Shown: in pieces, positions 35,591 to 46,745 of the stretch | How the letters are laid out: the number at the start of each line of letters is the position of its first letter | Position numbering within the stretch: position 1 is the stretch's first letter | DNA from: Saturnia japonica | Lineage: Eukaryota > Arthropoda > Insecta > Lepidoptera > Saturniidae | Length of the DNA stretch: 64,000 bases | Reading direction: 5' to 3' | Assembly: GCA_033032175.1 (NCBI GenBank) | Contig: CM065304.1 | Span: 1,302,001-1,366,000, forward strand | Made by a program: the position numbers and the translations under genes | Notes under the pieces: model-generated | What the model was told of the DNA's origin: nothing | Databases searched by the model: none | Seen by the model: only the letters and a program-made list of their open reading frames with translations

Positions 35591-36672
35591 CAGGGTTGCC
35601 AGATGGCGAATTTTTTTCTCGTACCAGTGCTACCAAATTTCTCTTACTTTCAACACATAATCTCGTAAAATTATGAATTTTAAAAATGTATTTTGTACTT
35701 GCTATTAGTTCATCATGATTAATATTATGGTTATGTTTATTAGTATTTTGTTAATGTCAGGGCTATTAAAATCATTTATATTTTTATTGTACAGTTTTTT
35801 AACTGTTTTTTAGTTATCAATTTGGAACACATTTCCTTAAATGGTTCGAAATTTATATTTTTTTTTTCGATCTTTTCTTAGCTTATAAAATGAGTGACCG
35901 GATAGATTTTGGGAAACTACGAGTTTTATAAGAATTACCCGTTCTAATGTAATTCACGCGAGCAAAGCTGCGGGCACAGCTAGTCTGTAATAAGACAATT
36001 TCTAATATCTGTTCTTATTAAATGGATTTTGCTGAAAATATACACGCGCACTTTTTCTAATTATGCCTGGCTTGAAACCAAATGTAGTCAACTTTTGGAG
36101 TTGTAGACCCGATGAAAACGAAACAGATTTTTTTTCTCTAATTTTTGATTTATTTAGCATGCGATTTGAGATTTCAGCAACCAGAGAGCTTGATGAATAT
36201 AATGCGCACTTTGCTTTCTTGGTAATTTTAAAATCTGGCTACTCCTTAAGTAAAATTATTTGGGTTAAATTAGGGTATTATGTGAATAATTAGAGTAAAA
36301 TTCTGAAACGTACTAAAACTTCTACTACCTTTGCATAAAAATACATTTTTACACCTGTTTCAGTTAGTGCAAAAGAAATAAGAAAACAATATTTCATCAT
36401 TAGTGCATTATGGATAATCATAAAAAAATCATCTTAGCAGGGATTCTCCAGTCAACGAATAAAGATACATTTGATGATGAGGCAATGAATCTAGTCATGT
36501 GCATGAACATAATATATTGTTTTATAATTAGTATTTTTGATTTGTATATTAGACGCTGACAGACACTATTGTTGAAATCTCGTAAAAAAGCATACGAGTT
36601 TTTTTTTTGCTTGTTTGCAGAACTGCAAAATATCCTAAAAGTACGAGATTTCTCGTACATCTGGCACCCCAC
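35591..36672. mobile_element. hAT-like non-autonomous element of about 1.1 kb
   Basis: The left end cagggttgccagatggcg and the inverted right end gtggggtgccagatgtac agree over ggg-tgccagatg. Both are followed by tctcgtac a little further in. No 8-bp target duplication is found and no transposase frame is recognised inside. A Helitron-like 3' tail (cgggcacagCTAG then T, 35970-35983) lies within it. Confidence 0.4.
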
Positions 36673-37548
36673 AGCGTTCTTTGTTCCCAATGTTTCCCAT
36701 TACGTAATAGGCAATGACGAAACGTAAAAGTTGTATTAAAGGTTATAAAATTATGTGAAAGTAGATTTATAATATTACCAGGTATTGATTTTATTTGCAT
36801 ATCATTTTTTTTTATTATTGTTGTTATTTGAAAAGCTATGTATGTAAACTACATAAAACCTTTTTTGTGTACCTTTTGACTTTTATTTCATTTGATTCTA
36901 ATATTACATTTAAAATGTGGTAAAACTTGAGAAATAGTCTCAAATATACTAATTATAATAAATCAGTATATTACAAATACAAAAGTTCAAGTTTTTAGCA
37001 GTACGTATATTTAGTCGAAGTAGGTTTAGTCTATCCTATAATTATAGATTTTTTTTTTTTTTCGAACTAACTAGACTCTTAGGTTTTTGTGTCTTGAAGC
37101 CAATAGAGACTTTCAATGCTTCACCAGGCTTGAGTAATATTGTAGGAGGATGAACAATAAACAGTTTTATTTATGCGCCATCTCTTAGAATGAGTACGAG
37201 TACCTTACTATACTCTAATAACTTCGTAATTGATTACTAATAACTGATTATCCGTCTCCACACAGATGGCGCTATGAATGAAGTTTTTACTGAATCCTTT
37301 ATTTTTGTTTTATTTGGATTTAGTTATTGTATTTATTTAGAAATTATAGAAAATACATTTAATAAATTAATTACAATTAAATGTCTAAATTATCATACAT
37401 TTTTACTTCATGTTATTTATTTTTGAAATGTCTTTAAATACTTCAGTATTCATACGGGAAATATGTACACATTATAGGCAGGTATATTTACAACACAATA
37501 GGGCGAGCATCCTCCACGGACGCTTCAACGTACATAACATAACATAGC
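36673..37548. other. Gene-free stretch with a small inverted repeat
   Basis: gcgccatct at 37175 and agatggcgc at 37265 bound about 100 bases, possibly a tiny MITE. Nothing else is supported. Confidence 0.4.
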
Positions 37549-37797
37549 GCCTGTATTTCCCGAAGGGTTAGGCAGAGGTGTACTAATGTACACCCACAAT
37601 TCGCCGAGTATGTTTTTTAGGTCCCATGTAATAGGGGGCGAGCCTATTGCCATTAATCGGGCACGAAACCAAACTCCGAGCTGCTACTAAGATTTTCATA
37701 GGAAAAACCCTATAACACTTTGCTCGACCTGGGATTCGAACCCAGGGTCTCGCTCATAGCAGTCGCGCTTACGACCACTAGACTAACGAGGCAGTTA
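37549..37797 (-). mobile_element. tRNA-derived SINE (SINE-2), best copy
   Basis: Minus strand: cctcgttagtctagtggtcg (A-box) and ccctgggttcgaatcccagg (B-box, 37731-37742) form a clear pol III promoter. The body contains taatggcaataggctcgccc, and the tail ends aatacaggcg followed by a tatgttatgtt repeat. It is not a functional tRNA, because the body continues for 170 bases without a cloverleaf end. Confidence 0.65.
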
Positions 37798-38279
37798 CTA
37801 CCTAAAGGTTATAGTCACACGATATGTATATAATTCATTATTATGTATAATACAGCATGTCCTTGAACGTACTATCGGGCTGAAATGCCGCGGATGCAGC
37901 GCCGCGTCAAGTTTTCTTATTGCGTGCGGTATTTTATACATTTGTAGGTATCTATTTGGGTCGTGTTTTTATATTTAATAATAATTTCGTATATTACATA
38001 TTAATAGTTTTATTTCTACGTTATAATATGATATATTTTAACATATAAAAATATTTTATTGTACCGCAATGACGAATTTTTTTTATTTTTTATTTATATA
38101 TTATTATATTGTGTACCTGTGCCTATAAAATCTTTACAAAAAAAAATACCGATTGAGTAAATCTACTCAAAGGAGAAGCCTACGGGGTGCTTAAGGTTAG
38201 ATTTTGTATGTTTTTGGAATTTTCAATTTTCATTCTTTTTCCAAAATTAAGTAGATTTACTTATCAAGGTGCTTGAGTG

Positions 38280-38560
38280 GTTGGAGTATTGATATCAACT
38301 TTCGAAGCAAATTACCGCCAAAATAAATATATATTCCTTTTTAACCCCGTCAGGGGATGAATTTCAATAAAATACGAACCACGTTTTCCATTAATTCTGT
38401 TAAAAAAGGTTTATGGAAATTTTGAAGTAGATTGGACCAAGGAATCACGTTATCCCATACAAACTTTGCTCCCCTTCTTCACCTCCTTAGGGGTAGAATT
38501 TCGGAAAATCCTTTCTTATCGGATACCTACATTATACAAAGAACACACCCTCCAAGTTAA
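38280..38560 (+). repeat. LINE-like 3' tail (type E)
   Basis: It shares gtattgatatcaactttcga, cgtcaggggatgaatttcaa and ccttaggggtagaatttcgg with 10985-11335. A following segment (gacgttttccgaaccggcag, 38630-38650) is a second retroelement-tail phrase also seen near 48.98 kb. Confidence 0.5.
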
Positions 38561-38729
38561 CATTAAAATTTGTATAGATGACAAAAATAAGAAACCGGAT
38601 CGTGTTTCTTACCGGTTCTTTTCGACATCTGGGACGTTTTCCGAACCGGCAGTAGCGTTTTGACGTTCATAAGTGTCTTGTTAGGGCCTAAATTGAATAA
38701 AGATTATTTGCGATCCCTACCACCCCGCT

Positions 38730-39240
38730 ATATTATTGCATATACACTGACTGATCTCTAAACACGACAAACCAAAAGAAAATCATAGATGGATTTGTCA
38801 TTCTATGTGTATGGTATTGTAAAGCATCCCTTAATGTACCACCTTACGGATTAATTTTTCAAAAACGCGAAACCCTTTTATTTCTTCCTAAAAGCATAAA
38901 TATGAATTTTCATATCCTTAAATTAAGAAATAGTGGGTTCATCATACAAAATTTTATCCTCTATTTGACCCGTTCATGTTTTATATTTGTGGTATCCTAT
39001 GTCCATCTCCAAGGTCCAATATATCTCTATTCATCAAAATTGGTTTGACGGGACCTTCGTACAAAACTTCATCTCCTATTTCACCCATTAAAGTTTTATT
39101 TTCATCACATAAGGTAGCGAAAGTCTTTCTCCAAAGTCCAACATATCTCTACACCAAAATTCATCAAAATTGGGTTCTTCGTACGAACTTTCACCCCCCA
39201 TTTCACTCCTTCCAATTTTATTTCAACTTATATTGCAAAT
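38730..39240 (+). repeat. Dispersed repeat with about 125-base internal repetition
   Basis: It begins with the block also present at 19.2 kb, then repeats a unit with catacaaaattttatcctct, tacaaaacttcatctcctat and tacgaactttcacccccc three times with divergence. The 143-residue plus frame at 38976-39407 lies on this and is not a gene. Confidence 0.45.
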
Positions 39241-40194
39241 TTAAAATTTTCGAAACTCTTAATTTTTTTAACTCTATGAAAAGTTTCAATCATCTTCTTT
39301 TTACAAACTATAATATACAGATAACTAAAATTTCAGTCAATTCAACTAAAGAGCTATTTTATAGCATTTTTATCGAAAAAAAGGTTCGACGTGATTTCTT
39401 AAATTGATATAACTTTTTTATTTATAAACTTACTGAAGTAAAACAAACACTAATTGTTAAGTGAATCTTCCGACAATATATTAGGGAAAATCATTTGCAA
39501 ATCGGTTGAGCCGTTTCTGAGATTAGCGCGCACAAACGTTGTTAAACAGACAAAAATTCTAACAATCATTGTTTTAGGTTCTGCTGCGTTGATAAAGTCC
39601 CCCAATAATAGTTTTTCTCATATATCTTCTATGTACACTTATCGATCAGTTACGTTTTTATTATATGTATAGATATAGATAGATATGTACATAAATGTAT
39701 ATGGAACATTGTACTCAGGTCTGGAACTGATCCGCATAATACCTGTTCGATACTCTAGACAAGTTTGCCGCGACGGTCATTTCGCATTGTATGTTCTGGA
39801 GACTTTATGTATATTGAGTCGCTTTAGCTTCGCGGGGATATTGCCTTGATGAGTATTTTGTACCGTCTGTATCATGGAGAATATTCTGAAGAGTAATTAC
39901 TTAACTAATAATGTAAATAATAAATACTACTATTATAAAAAATAAAATAATACTTAAATAATGTAAATACTTCACTTAGATAAACATCGACAGAATATTC
40001 CTTATATACCCAGGGTTGGGCAGTATTTGAATTACATGTAATTAAAATACGTAATTGATTTCAATTCATACATATTTTATACATAAGTTTCAAATACATA
40101 TTTTGTAATTGGTATTTGAAATACTTGACTCTTAGGTATTTTGTAGTTAGTATTTCAAATACTTATGGCTTCAAAATACATTTGAATATAAACC

Positions 40195-40515
40195 GAAACG
40201 GGTCAATCTCTCTAGCCCACTGCTGTTTCAGGACCACGCTAGACCCTATACTTCACGACAGATTCGCTAAATTAGAGGAATTGCGGTTGGAATGTCTCCG
40301 ACACCCACCATACTCCCCGGACCTTGCTTCAACAGATTACTACTTTTTTTTGTAATATGGACAATTTCTTGCCAGGAAAAATGTCAATTCCGATGACGCG
40401 GCTGTCCAAACTGCCTTCAAAGATTTTAATGATTCTCGCTCCCACAATTATTTTTCCAATGGAATTTATGAACTACCTATAAAATGGCGAATATGCATAT
40501 ATAATAATGGTACAT
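40195..40515 (+). pseudogene. Old mariner transposase, C-terminal part, interrupted
   Basis: A first frame gives QDHARPYT, the second catalytic Asp region. After a frameshift another gives AKLEELRLECLRHPPYSPDL and STDYYFF with the third catalytic Asp present, then a stop and further degenerate codons to the last residues. The coding line breaks at 40515 and resumes at 42003, where the final codons and stop (…TYLD*) lie. The N-terminal half is missing. Confidence 0.75.
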
Positions 40516-40576
40516 ATGAGGGGAGGTCCAAAAGTTCGTGGAATGGAAGGGTTTTAAATAAAATAAAACAATAAAT

Positions 40577-41630
40577 CTATTTTTTCTTTTCAATATAATC
40601 ACCCTTAAGCTGAATACATTTATTAGATCTATGAATTAATTTTTCTAAACCATTGTAAAAGAAAATTTATCTTTTGCCTCAAAATGAGCCACAATTGCTT
40701 CCTTTACCCCGTTGTCATCGAAAAATTTCCTTCCCCTTGTCTTTTTTAAAATTGGGAAACAAATAAAAACCACTTGGGGCCAGATCTGGACTGTAGGGTG
40801 GGTGGACTAGTGATTCGAAGCAATGCGTATGCAACGAAGCCATTGCAACTCTGCTGTTGTGAACCGGCGCGTGGTCTTGCAAGAGCAACACACCCTTGGT
40901 AAATTTTCCTCGACGTTTTTCCTTGATGGCCTCCTTTAATTTTTCTAGTATCGTTGCGTAGTATTCTCCGGTTATGATCCTTCTCTTTTCTTTGTAATCA
41001 ATCAGTATTATCCCCTCACAATCCGAAAACACAATAGCCATCAACTTTCCAGCCGACTCCGACACTTGAATTTCTTTGGAGGTGGTGTCCCATTTTTATG
41101 CCAATGCATGGACTCTTGTTTGGACTCAGGCTCAAAGTGATGAACCCATGTTTCATCTCCGGTAACAATCCACTCCAAAATCTGAGCAGGTATGACTTCA
41201 CACAACTCCAAAAAATTTTTTGACGCATGGACGCGCTTCTGTTTCTGAAGCGGCGTGACCATTCTCGGTACCCATCTTGCACTGACTGTCTTTTGTCATA
41301 CCCAGGTGGCCATGTAGGATTCGTAAAATGGTGGTATCTGATACTCCAACTAATACAGATAACTGTTTTTTCTTCAAACGGATGTCCTTCATTACAATTT
41401 TTTCCACTTTTTCGACGATGTCTGATGTGGTGGCCTTAACTGGCCTTCCTGAGCGGGGGTCGTCTTCGATCGCCTCCCGGCCATGTTTTAAAAGACCATG
41501 CCACTTGTAAATCGTTAATTTACTAAAGTACTGTTCCCTATAAACGGTCATAATGGTTCAAAATGGTCTGAGCGTTCTTTCCTTGCTTAGTAAGAAATTT
41601 TATCACAGCATGGTGTTCAATTTTCTCCAT
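40577..41630 (-). pseudogene. Mariner transposase pseudogene
   Basis: It starts MEKIEHHAVIKFL (ATG at 41630). The DNA-binding half has GREAIEDDPRSGRPVKATTS. The catalytic half has VTGDETWVHHF (first Asp) and LLQDHAPVH (second Asp). The third Asp of the DD34D triad is replaced: SPDLAPSG, with GGT at 40769-40771 where GAT is expected. At least three frameshifts (near 41535, 41290 and 41045) break it. The enzyme would cut and join transposon ends; this copy cannot make it. The natural end (KGDYIEKKK*) is kept at 40577. Confidence 0.85.
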
Positions 41631-41697
41631 AGTATCAGTTTTCTTCCGGATGGACTTGTTTAGCAGGCGAATGCTCGTAAACGAATGACGCAATATG

Positions 41698-41784
41698 TTT
41701 TTTTTTTTTTAGATCTGACTACACTGTTAGCCTTAGAGGTCCTGGAGCCTCTGATGGCTTTTACAGCTTCACCGGACTTGAGGT
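41698..41784 (-). mobile_element. SINE-3 3' fragment, first of two
   Basis: T-run then agatctgactacactgttag, i.e. the reversed poly(A) end of SINE-3. It is bounded by cgcaatatg (41689-41697) and cgcaatagg (41785-41793). Confidence 0.65.
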
Positions 41785-41793
41785 CGCAATAGG

Positions 41794-41878
41794 TTTCTTT
41801 TTTTAGATCTGACTACACTGTTACCTTAGGGGCCCTGAAGCCGCTGCGGCTTTTACAGCTTCACCGGACTTGTAATAT
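41794..41878 (-). mobile_element. SINE-3 3' fragment, second of two
   Basis: It has the same orientation and breakpoint as its neighbour, followed by a third cgcaatagg at 41879-41887. Its body matches the 34.6-kb copy better (ccctgaagccgctgcggc) than the first fragment does. Confidence 0.65.
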
Positions 41879-42377
41879 CGCAATAGGACTGAAACTCAAT
41901 TTATATACTAATGATGAGTCCCCAATTAGTATAACAATAAGCGAGCGCCCCTATCCCCACTCCATCCCCCTCTTTCCACGAACTTTAGGACCTCCCAGCG
42001 TACTTAGATTGATTTCATTTTTTTTGTTTTACTTTTCCATATAAAACGCTAATTTCATATGTAAGGACCCTATTATTTAATTAATCTTGCACCTTATTCT
42101 ATTTTGCAACTTGTATTTTGTATTTTAAATACATGCGAGATAGTATTTTGTAATTTTTATTTTAATTAAAGCAAAGCATGTATTTTGCCCGACTCTATAC
42201 CTAATTATAAAATATAATTTAGGGCATCTCTAATCTCTAACGTAGTGACAGTTTGTAAAGGTTAGAGGTTAAAGTATTTTGAGATATCGTTTGATTTTAT
42301 GTATGTATATACAACAAATGTATACCTAAGTATGATTTGTATTATTGGTAGAAATTATAGTCAGCTAGATTTTGCCT

Positions 42378-42549
42378 TAATAGGCAGAAGCCAAAAATTA
42401 AGAATAAGCAAATTCTTATTGGAAATACACGCCATTCCTGAATTAATACGGCATATGAATTGTCAACAATATGGGTAAAAATAAAATTACGTATGTAAAT
42501 AAATACTGCGTAACTATGAACGCGTGCGAAGCCACGGTCGCACCGCTAG
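42378..42549 (+). mobile_element. Helitron-like family F, 3' part
   Basis: gaattaatacggcatatgaa and ttgtcaacaatatg match the 18.7-kb copy. It ends gcgaagccacggtcgcaccg followed by CTAG and T. Confidence 0.5.
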
Positions 42550-42606
42550 TATATATAAACTCGAGAGACACCCGGTTGTATCGTAGTTCCTTTTGCTATA
42601 TATTAA

Positions 42607-42860
42607 TGCACTGTTGTGTTTATAGTAAGAATGGTCGATGATTCGAGCAAAGTTTAAAGTTTATAAAAATAAATATTTGGTAAAAAAATATATAAATTAT
42701 TTCCGTAGAATAAATTTGAAATAAAATATAAAAAGTTTAGATGATAAAATCCGAATCTGTGGGACTTGAAGCATCAATAATTCTTACTGTACATACAACA
42801 GTGCGTAGAAATCTGTTCATATCACAACTGGACCAATTCCACGGCTGCTGTAGTTTTGAA
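42607..42860. repeat. Inverted pair of the tRNA-like repeat, short form
   Basis: gcactgttgtgtttatagta at left faces cgcactgttgtatgtacagt (minus) at right across about 150 bases. It is the same family as 27797-28400 but with a shorter centre. Confidence 0.45.
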
Positions 42861-42968
42861 AATGATGTTTAAGTGTTTTTTTATTGTTGCTTTGGTTGTT
42901 CACTTTTCCCAGTTTAGTTCACACTCCGCGATAAGTAACTTAGTTATAAAAACAAATTTAGGTATATA

Positions 42969-43430
42969 CTAGCTTAGCCCGCAACTTCGCTCACGTGGAC
43001 TACAGAATGCCCGCGCGAATCTTGCTCCCCCGCTCCCGGCTATTTAAAAAACAAAAATGCTTATTGTGGGTGTTCCTTAGAATATAGATGTATACTCTCC
43101 CGGATTTTTTGTAGGTCTTTTTAATGCCTATGATTATGTAGTACAAGTCATTTAAGCGCCCGAATTGATTACCCTTGACCAGTTTTTTTTTATTTGTGCG
43201 GAACCCTAATTATTTTTCTAAAATAAAAGTAGCCTAAGTTACTCTCTATATCATTAGCTATCTATCAGTGATAGTCCCGTCAAAATCGGACCAACGGTTT
43301 CGGAGTTTACCCGGAATAAACAGACAGACAGACAAAAATTTTAAAAATATACTTTCATATGCATTTAGTAAAAAACTGTTATTTCGACATTACAAACAGA
43401 TACTTCAATTTTATTAATTGTATGTATAGA
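42969..43430 (-). mobile_element. Helitron-like family A, both ends present
   Basis: The reversed end ctagcttagcccgcaacttc is preceded by A; the 5' end tgtataGA is followed by T. A short internal stretch is missing at the acgctgagtaaaccat block. Confidence 0.65.
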
Positions 43431-43749
43431 TTACAGATAGATAATACGTTGTACTAAATTTTTAAACCTTCCCGGGTTATCTTGGTTGTAAAAACACCAC
43501 GGTTTTCCTTAAAAAGACTTAGTTGTAAATCTGATTAAAAATGTGATATGAAAAAGAAATAAAAAATATTTTCCTTACTACTTACTTCTATACTTATTTC
43601 AATATTGTTATTGCCGGAGAAAATTCATTATTTTTATATTCTACCAACGATGTCGAGATAACAAGGTTCGAATTACACTCGTACACAAATTTATTTATAA
43701 TACTTGTGGCCAGGCTGAATTCGTGTACTAAAACAATGATATTTACTAA

Positions 43750-43905
43750 CAAGATTTCCAGCTATAACTTCTTTGTTTATGGACCGATTTAAATGATTCT
43801 TTTTTCGCTGGAAAGGGGATATACCTCAAGTGTGGTCCCATTTTAATTTCCTTGGCATCGGACGTTCAACTTGGAAGATACACCAGGGAACTCTTCTTAT
43901 TTGCA
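43750..43905 (-). repeat. LINE-like 3' tail (type L)
   Basis: The segment ataacttctttgtttatgga with ccgatttaaatgattctttt is the reverse of the 4.9-kb and 58-kb copies; a ccagggaactcttc end follows. Confidence 0.45.
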
Positions 43906-45344
43906 ACATTTTTCATTGATGTTTCATTGATGATACCAGTCAGGTTTAATAAAATATTTTTGCACTTTATGGCCTATTTTTGGAGCCTATAAAATTTCAC
44001 TATACAGTAAAGTAGTTGAATGGTAACCATGAACATAAAACAGTCTCGCAAGCTGTAAGCGTGTACGGCAAGTGAGAATTACAATAGGCGCCAACACACA
44101 GTAATGCAATTTGCAATAGCACGTTTTTGTTATTGAGATAATATCAACTGATGATAAATATGTAATTATTGCATAAACTTTTATTAGAAGGAGGCGAATT
44201 AGGCGTAGGCTTCTTGCTTAAAAAGAAAAGAACATTTACTGGATATCTTTTCGTGAGTATTCTGTTATTATATAAAGACAAAGATACTGCTCAATAATAT
44301 GGACAAAATTACCTGACTAGCCGGTCATTTCAAATAAAGTTTCATCTATGCTTCTTCCGCGACGTTTGAATGAATTATGTGTTGCCATTCAACTTGTATG
44401 ACGATTGTTTGACGTTATTTTTTTATATTGTTTTTTTTTTAAGTGTACTATTTTCATTGCATTCGGGTTTTTTGTTTCCTTTTAAATAATTTAGCTTGTT
44501 TATAAGAAAGATGTAGCCCATGCTGATGTGATTGGTTTAGAATATCTCGAAATGCCATAAAGAAAAAAATGTATTTTATTGTCACACGGCACAAAATAAC
44601 TAAAAGTAAAATACACGCCTTTTTCTAGGTAGCACTTTATCGTTTTTACTAACGAGATATACTTACGAAATAGTAAATTTTTATACATAAAGTACATAGG
44701 TACTAACCTATGCTAATATCTGGATTCGTGAAATTCGCATAGCATAAAAATACATCCTTGACGGCGAACACAAAATATGTAAAGATAATAATAATTCATC
44801 AGTCGAGCGATTAAAATATATAAAATCGCTTCAGGTAATGGCTTAAACTGTGACGTTAGTGGTACGAGAGCAAATTTATTTGATTGCGTTAGCTGTGTAC
44901 ACAAATTGGATGAGCACAGTATCCTGAATTCGAATGTAATCCTTCAATAACACTCGTGTGGCTTTTTAAGCGTTTGAGTCATAAATAAAATATGTATACA
45001 GAACTGAACGATGGTTTATTACTGGATTTTAGTTTGACGTTCGCGTTCAATAGTGATTAAGGTTTGCTAAACTTGAGAAGTGTATAAGATTTTTTAAGTC
45101 TATTGCCCGAATGTTTAAGACTAATGGATTATGTGTACATTTTCCGTAAGTTCGAGCTTCGGTGTGTATCATTTGAATGTGAATTATTTGAAATTCGCGT
45201 GCTTTACTAATAGCAATGTACATATTAAAAAGGACTCGCGTTTTACCCGCAGCTTCACTTGAGTCATAGTTATGTTCCATTCTAAATGAATTGCTAAATA
45301 CTAGTTTTCGTATATACATATATGTCTTCAAAATGAGGATTTTC
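43906..45344. other. Gene-free stretch
   Basis: No element end or exon is recognised. The open frames of up to 99 residues at 44.5-45.35 kb are AT-rich and lack coding character. Confidence 0.4.
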
Positions 45345-45500
45345 ATAGAAATCTTTCATCCCCTTTTCACCTCCATAGGGGTTCAATTTCCAAAAATCCT
45401 TCCTTAGTACTCATCTAAAGTGTAAAAGAAACCGGCATGCAAATTTTCACGGTTCTAGACGCAGTAGTTTGGCCTGAGTGTTCATATGTCGTCCGTCAGT
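45345..45500 (+). repeat. LINE-like 3' tail (type E, distant)
   Basis: catccccttttcacctccat plus aggggttcaatttcc and cggttctagacgcagtagtt follow the type E order. It ends with a gtcagtcagt run directly before SINE-1. Confidence 0.4.
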
Positions 45501-45509
45501 CAGTTTGCA

Positions 45510-45712
45510 GGCCACGTGGCGCAATTTTAGTAAGCCCTACTATTGAACCGAGAGGTCGCGGGTTCGATCCCCGCACATGACTGACATTTATGTGATGAGC
45601 ATATGGATGTTATTTATCTATATATATGTATGTATATCAGCTGTTCAGTTACCATAATGCAAGTTTTGCTTAGTTTGGAATTAAATAGCCGTGTATGATA
45701 TGATGTCCCCAT
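45510..45712 (+). mobile_element. tRNA-derived SINE (SINE-1)
   Basis: The head ggccacgtggcgcaatttta has a mutated A-box; the B-box ggttcgatccccgc (45561-45574) is good. The tail gatgagcata...tagtttggaattaaatagcc ends in gtgtatgatatgatgtcccc. Confidence 0.65.
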
Positions 45713-46214
45713 ATTTATTTTATTATTTACTTTAGTTATCTATATATATTTCAAAAAAAGATAACAAGATATATGAAAATTAGTATTTAGCAATTTAGTG
45801 ATGAATGAAAACATAGGGAGGAAATTCGAGCGCCGAAGAAATTTTCTTGCGATACTATAATGTCCTCGGTGTTTGAAATTAGCAATACGTCATGGTCTAA
45901 CGTAGCAATTAAGACCGTGCCTTTCTTCGAGAAGATGGCTTTACCCTATAGATGCTCATTTAGAGTTCAGTATTATTATTAATATCTGCACGACCGAACT
46001 CTGATCGGTGGTCTTGCAAAAAAGAAAATATTATACAATATTTTATACAAATTGTGCGAACATTGGATAAATATAAAGTGAAAGTATTACATTTATAACT
46101 TTATTCTTTGAATGCAAGTTTGTATGAGATTGCTGTTCATAAAACAGTGTATTAGAATGAACATTATATTATGATTTGAAGCATACCATGGAGGTCTTAA
46201 AACCCTGATCATCA

Positions 46215-46310
46215 TAGGAAAACAACACAAGGTTATTTGCCTGCGATCTTCTGAAAGGTGGGAGGTATTCCACCGGTCGAGCTACCAAAAGTAGAGGGAA
46301 ATTTTCAAAG
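46215..46310 (+). repeat. LINE-like fragment (type M)
   Basis: ttatttgcctgcgatcttct and ggtattccaccggtcgagc match 14165-14230. Confidence 0.4.
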
Positions 46311-46745
46311 AAATTTATCTGTACCTAGGACTGCGGTACTTTTGAATTTGTTGATATAAGCTATGGGCTGTAGTTCCATTAGCTGAAGAGACAACAAACA
46401 GAAAAAGTACACCACGTTGTATTGAAACAGAGACACAAAAGACATTATATTTAGAAAACATCGCCCAGCTTTCTTGCCACACATTAATGTACATAGCTGC
46501 AATGATCCCGTTAAAATCGTTTTGTAGAATCGTAAACACGTGACTCGGCTTTGTTCTTGTTCGTATGTTTTGAATACGAGTTAATCCATTGAATTTAAGT
46601 ATGTGGAAAATCTCAAATCTTCGACGTGATAAATTCGGTAATAATAGTGTCTTAGTGTATCGCCGCCACTATGTTACATAGCGAGTAACATGTAAAATCA
46701 TTAATAATTCAATTCCAATTTCAGCAATTTACTTTGTTTAAGAGC

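Larger units (their letters stand above)
40517..42000 (-). mobile_element. Complete mariner element with TA duplication, inserted in an older mariner
   Basis: Terminal inverted repeats: left ggggaggtccaaaagttcgt, right in reverse gggaggtcctaaagttcgtg. TA flanks both ends (40515-40516, 42001-42002). Length is 1484 bases, or 1294 after removing the two SINE fragments and associated duplications (41698-41887), the usual mariner size. Confidence 0.8.
40011..42195. mobile_element. hAT-like MITE split by nested mariners
   Basis: The left end cagggttgggcagtatttga and the inverted right end gagtcgggcaaaatacatg agree at the terminus. Both arms (40011-40190 and about 42105-42195) are full of gtattttgta-type subterminal repeats. 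TATACC lies directly outside each end (40005-40010 and 42196-42201), consistent with a partly preserved target duplication. Without the nested DNA the MITE would be about 270 bases. Confidence 0.6.

Noticed and set aside
37731..37797. Possible tRNA gene (good A and B boxes)
   Set aside because: The sequence continues as a repeated SINE body and lacks a proper acceptor stem end; related copies occur at 29.9 and 35.0 kb.
38976..39407. 143-codon plus-strand open frame, one of the longest
   Set aside because: It runs across the internally repeated LINE-like segment; composition is Ser/Phe/Ile-rich chance coding.
41227..41510. Plus-strand open frames
   Set aside because: They are antisense shadows of the mariner transposase pseudogene.
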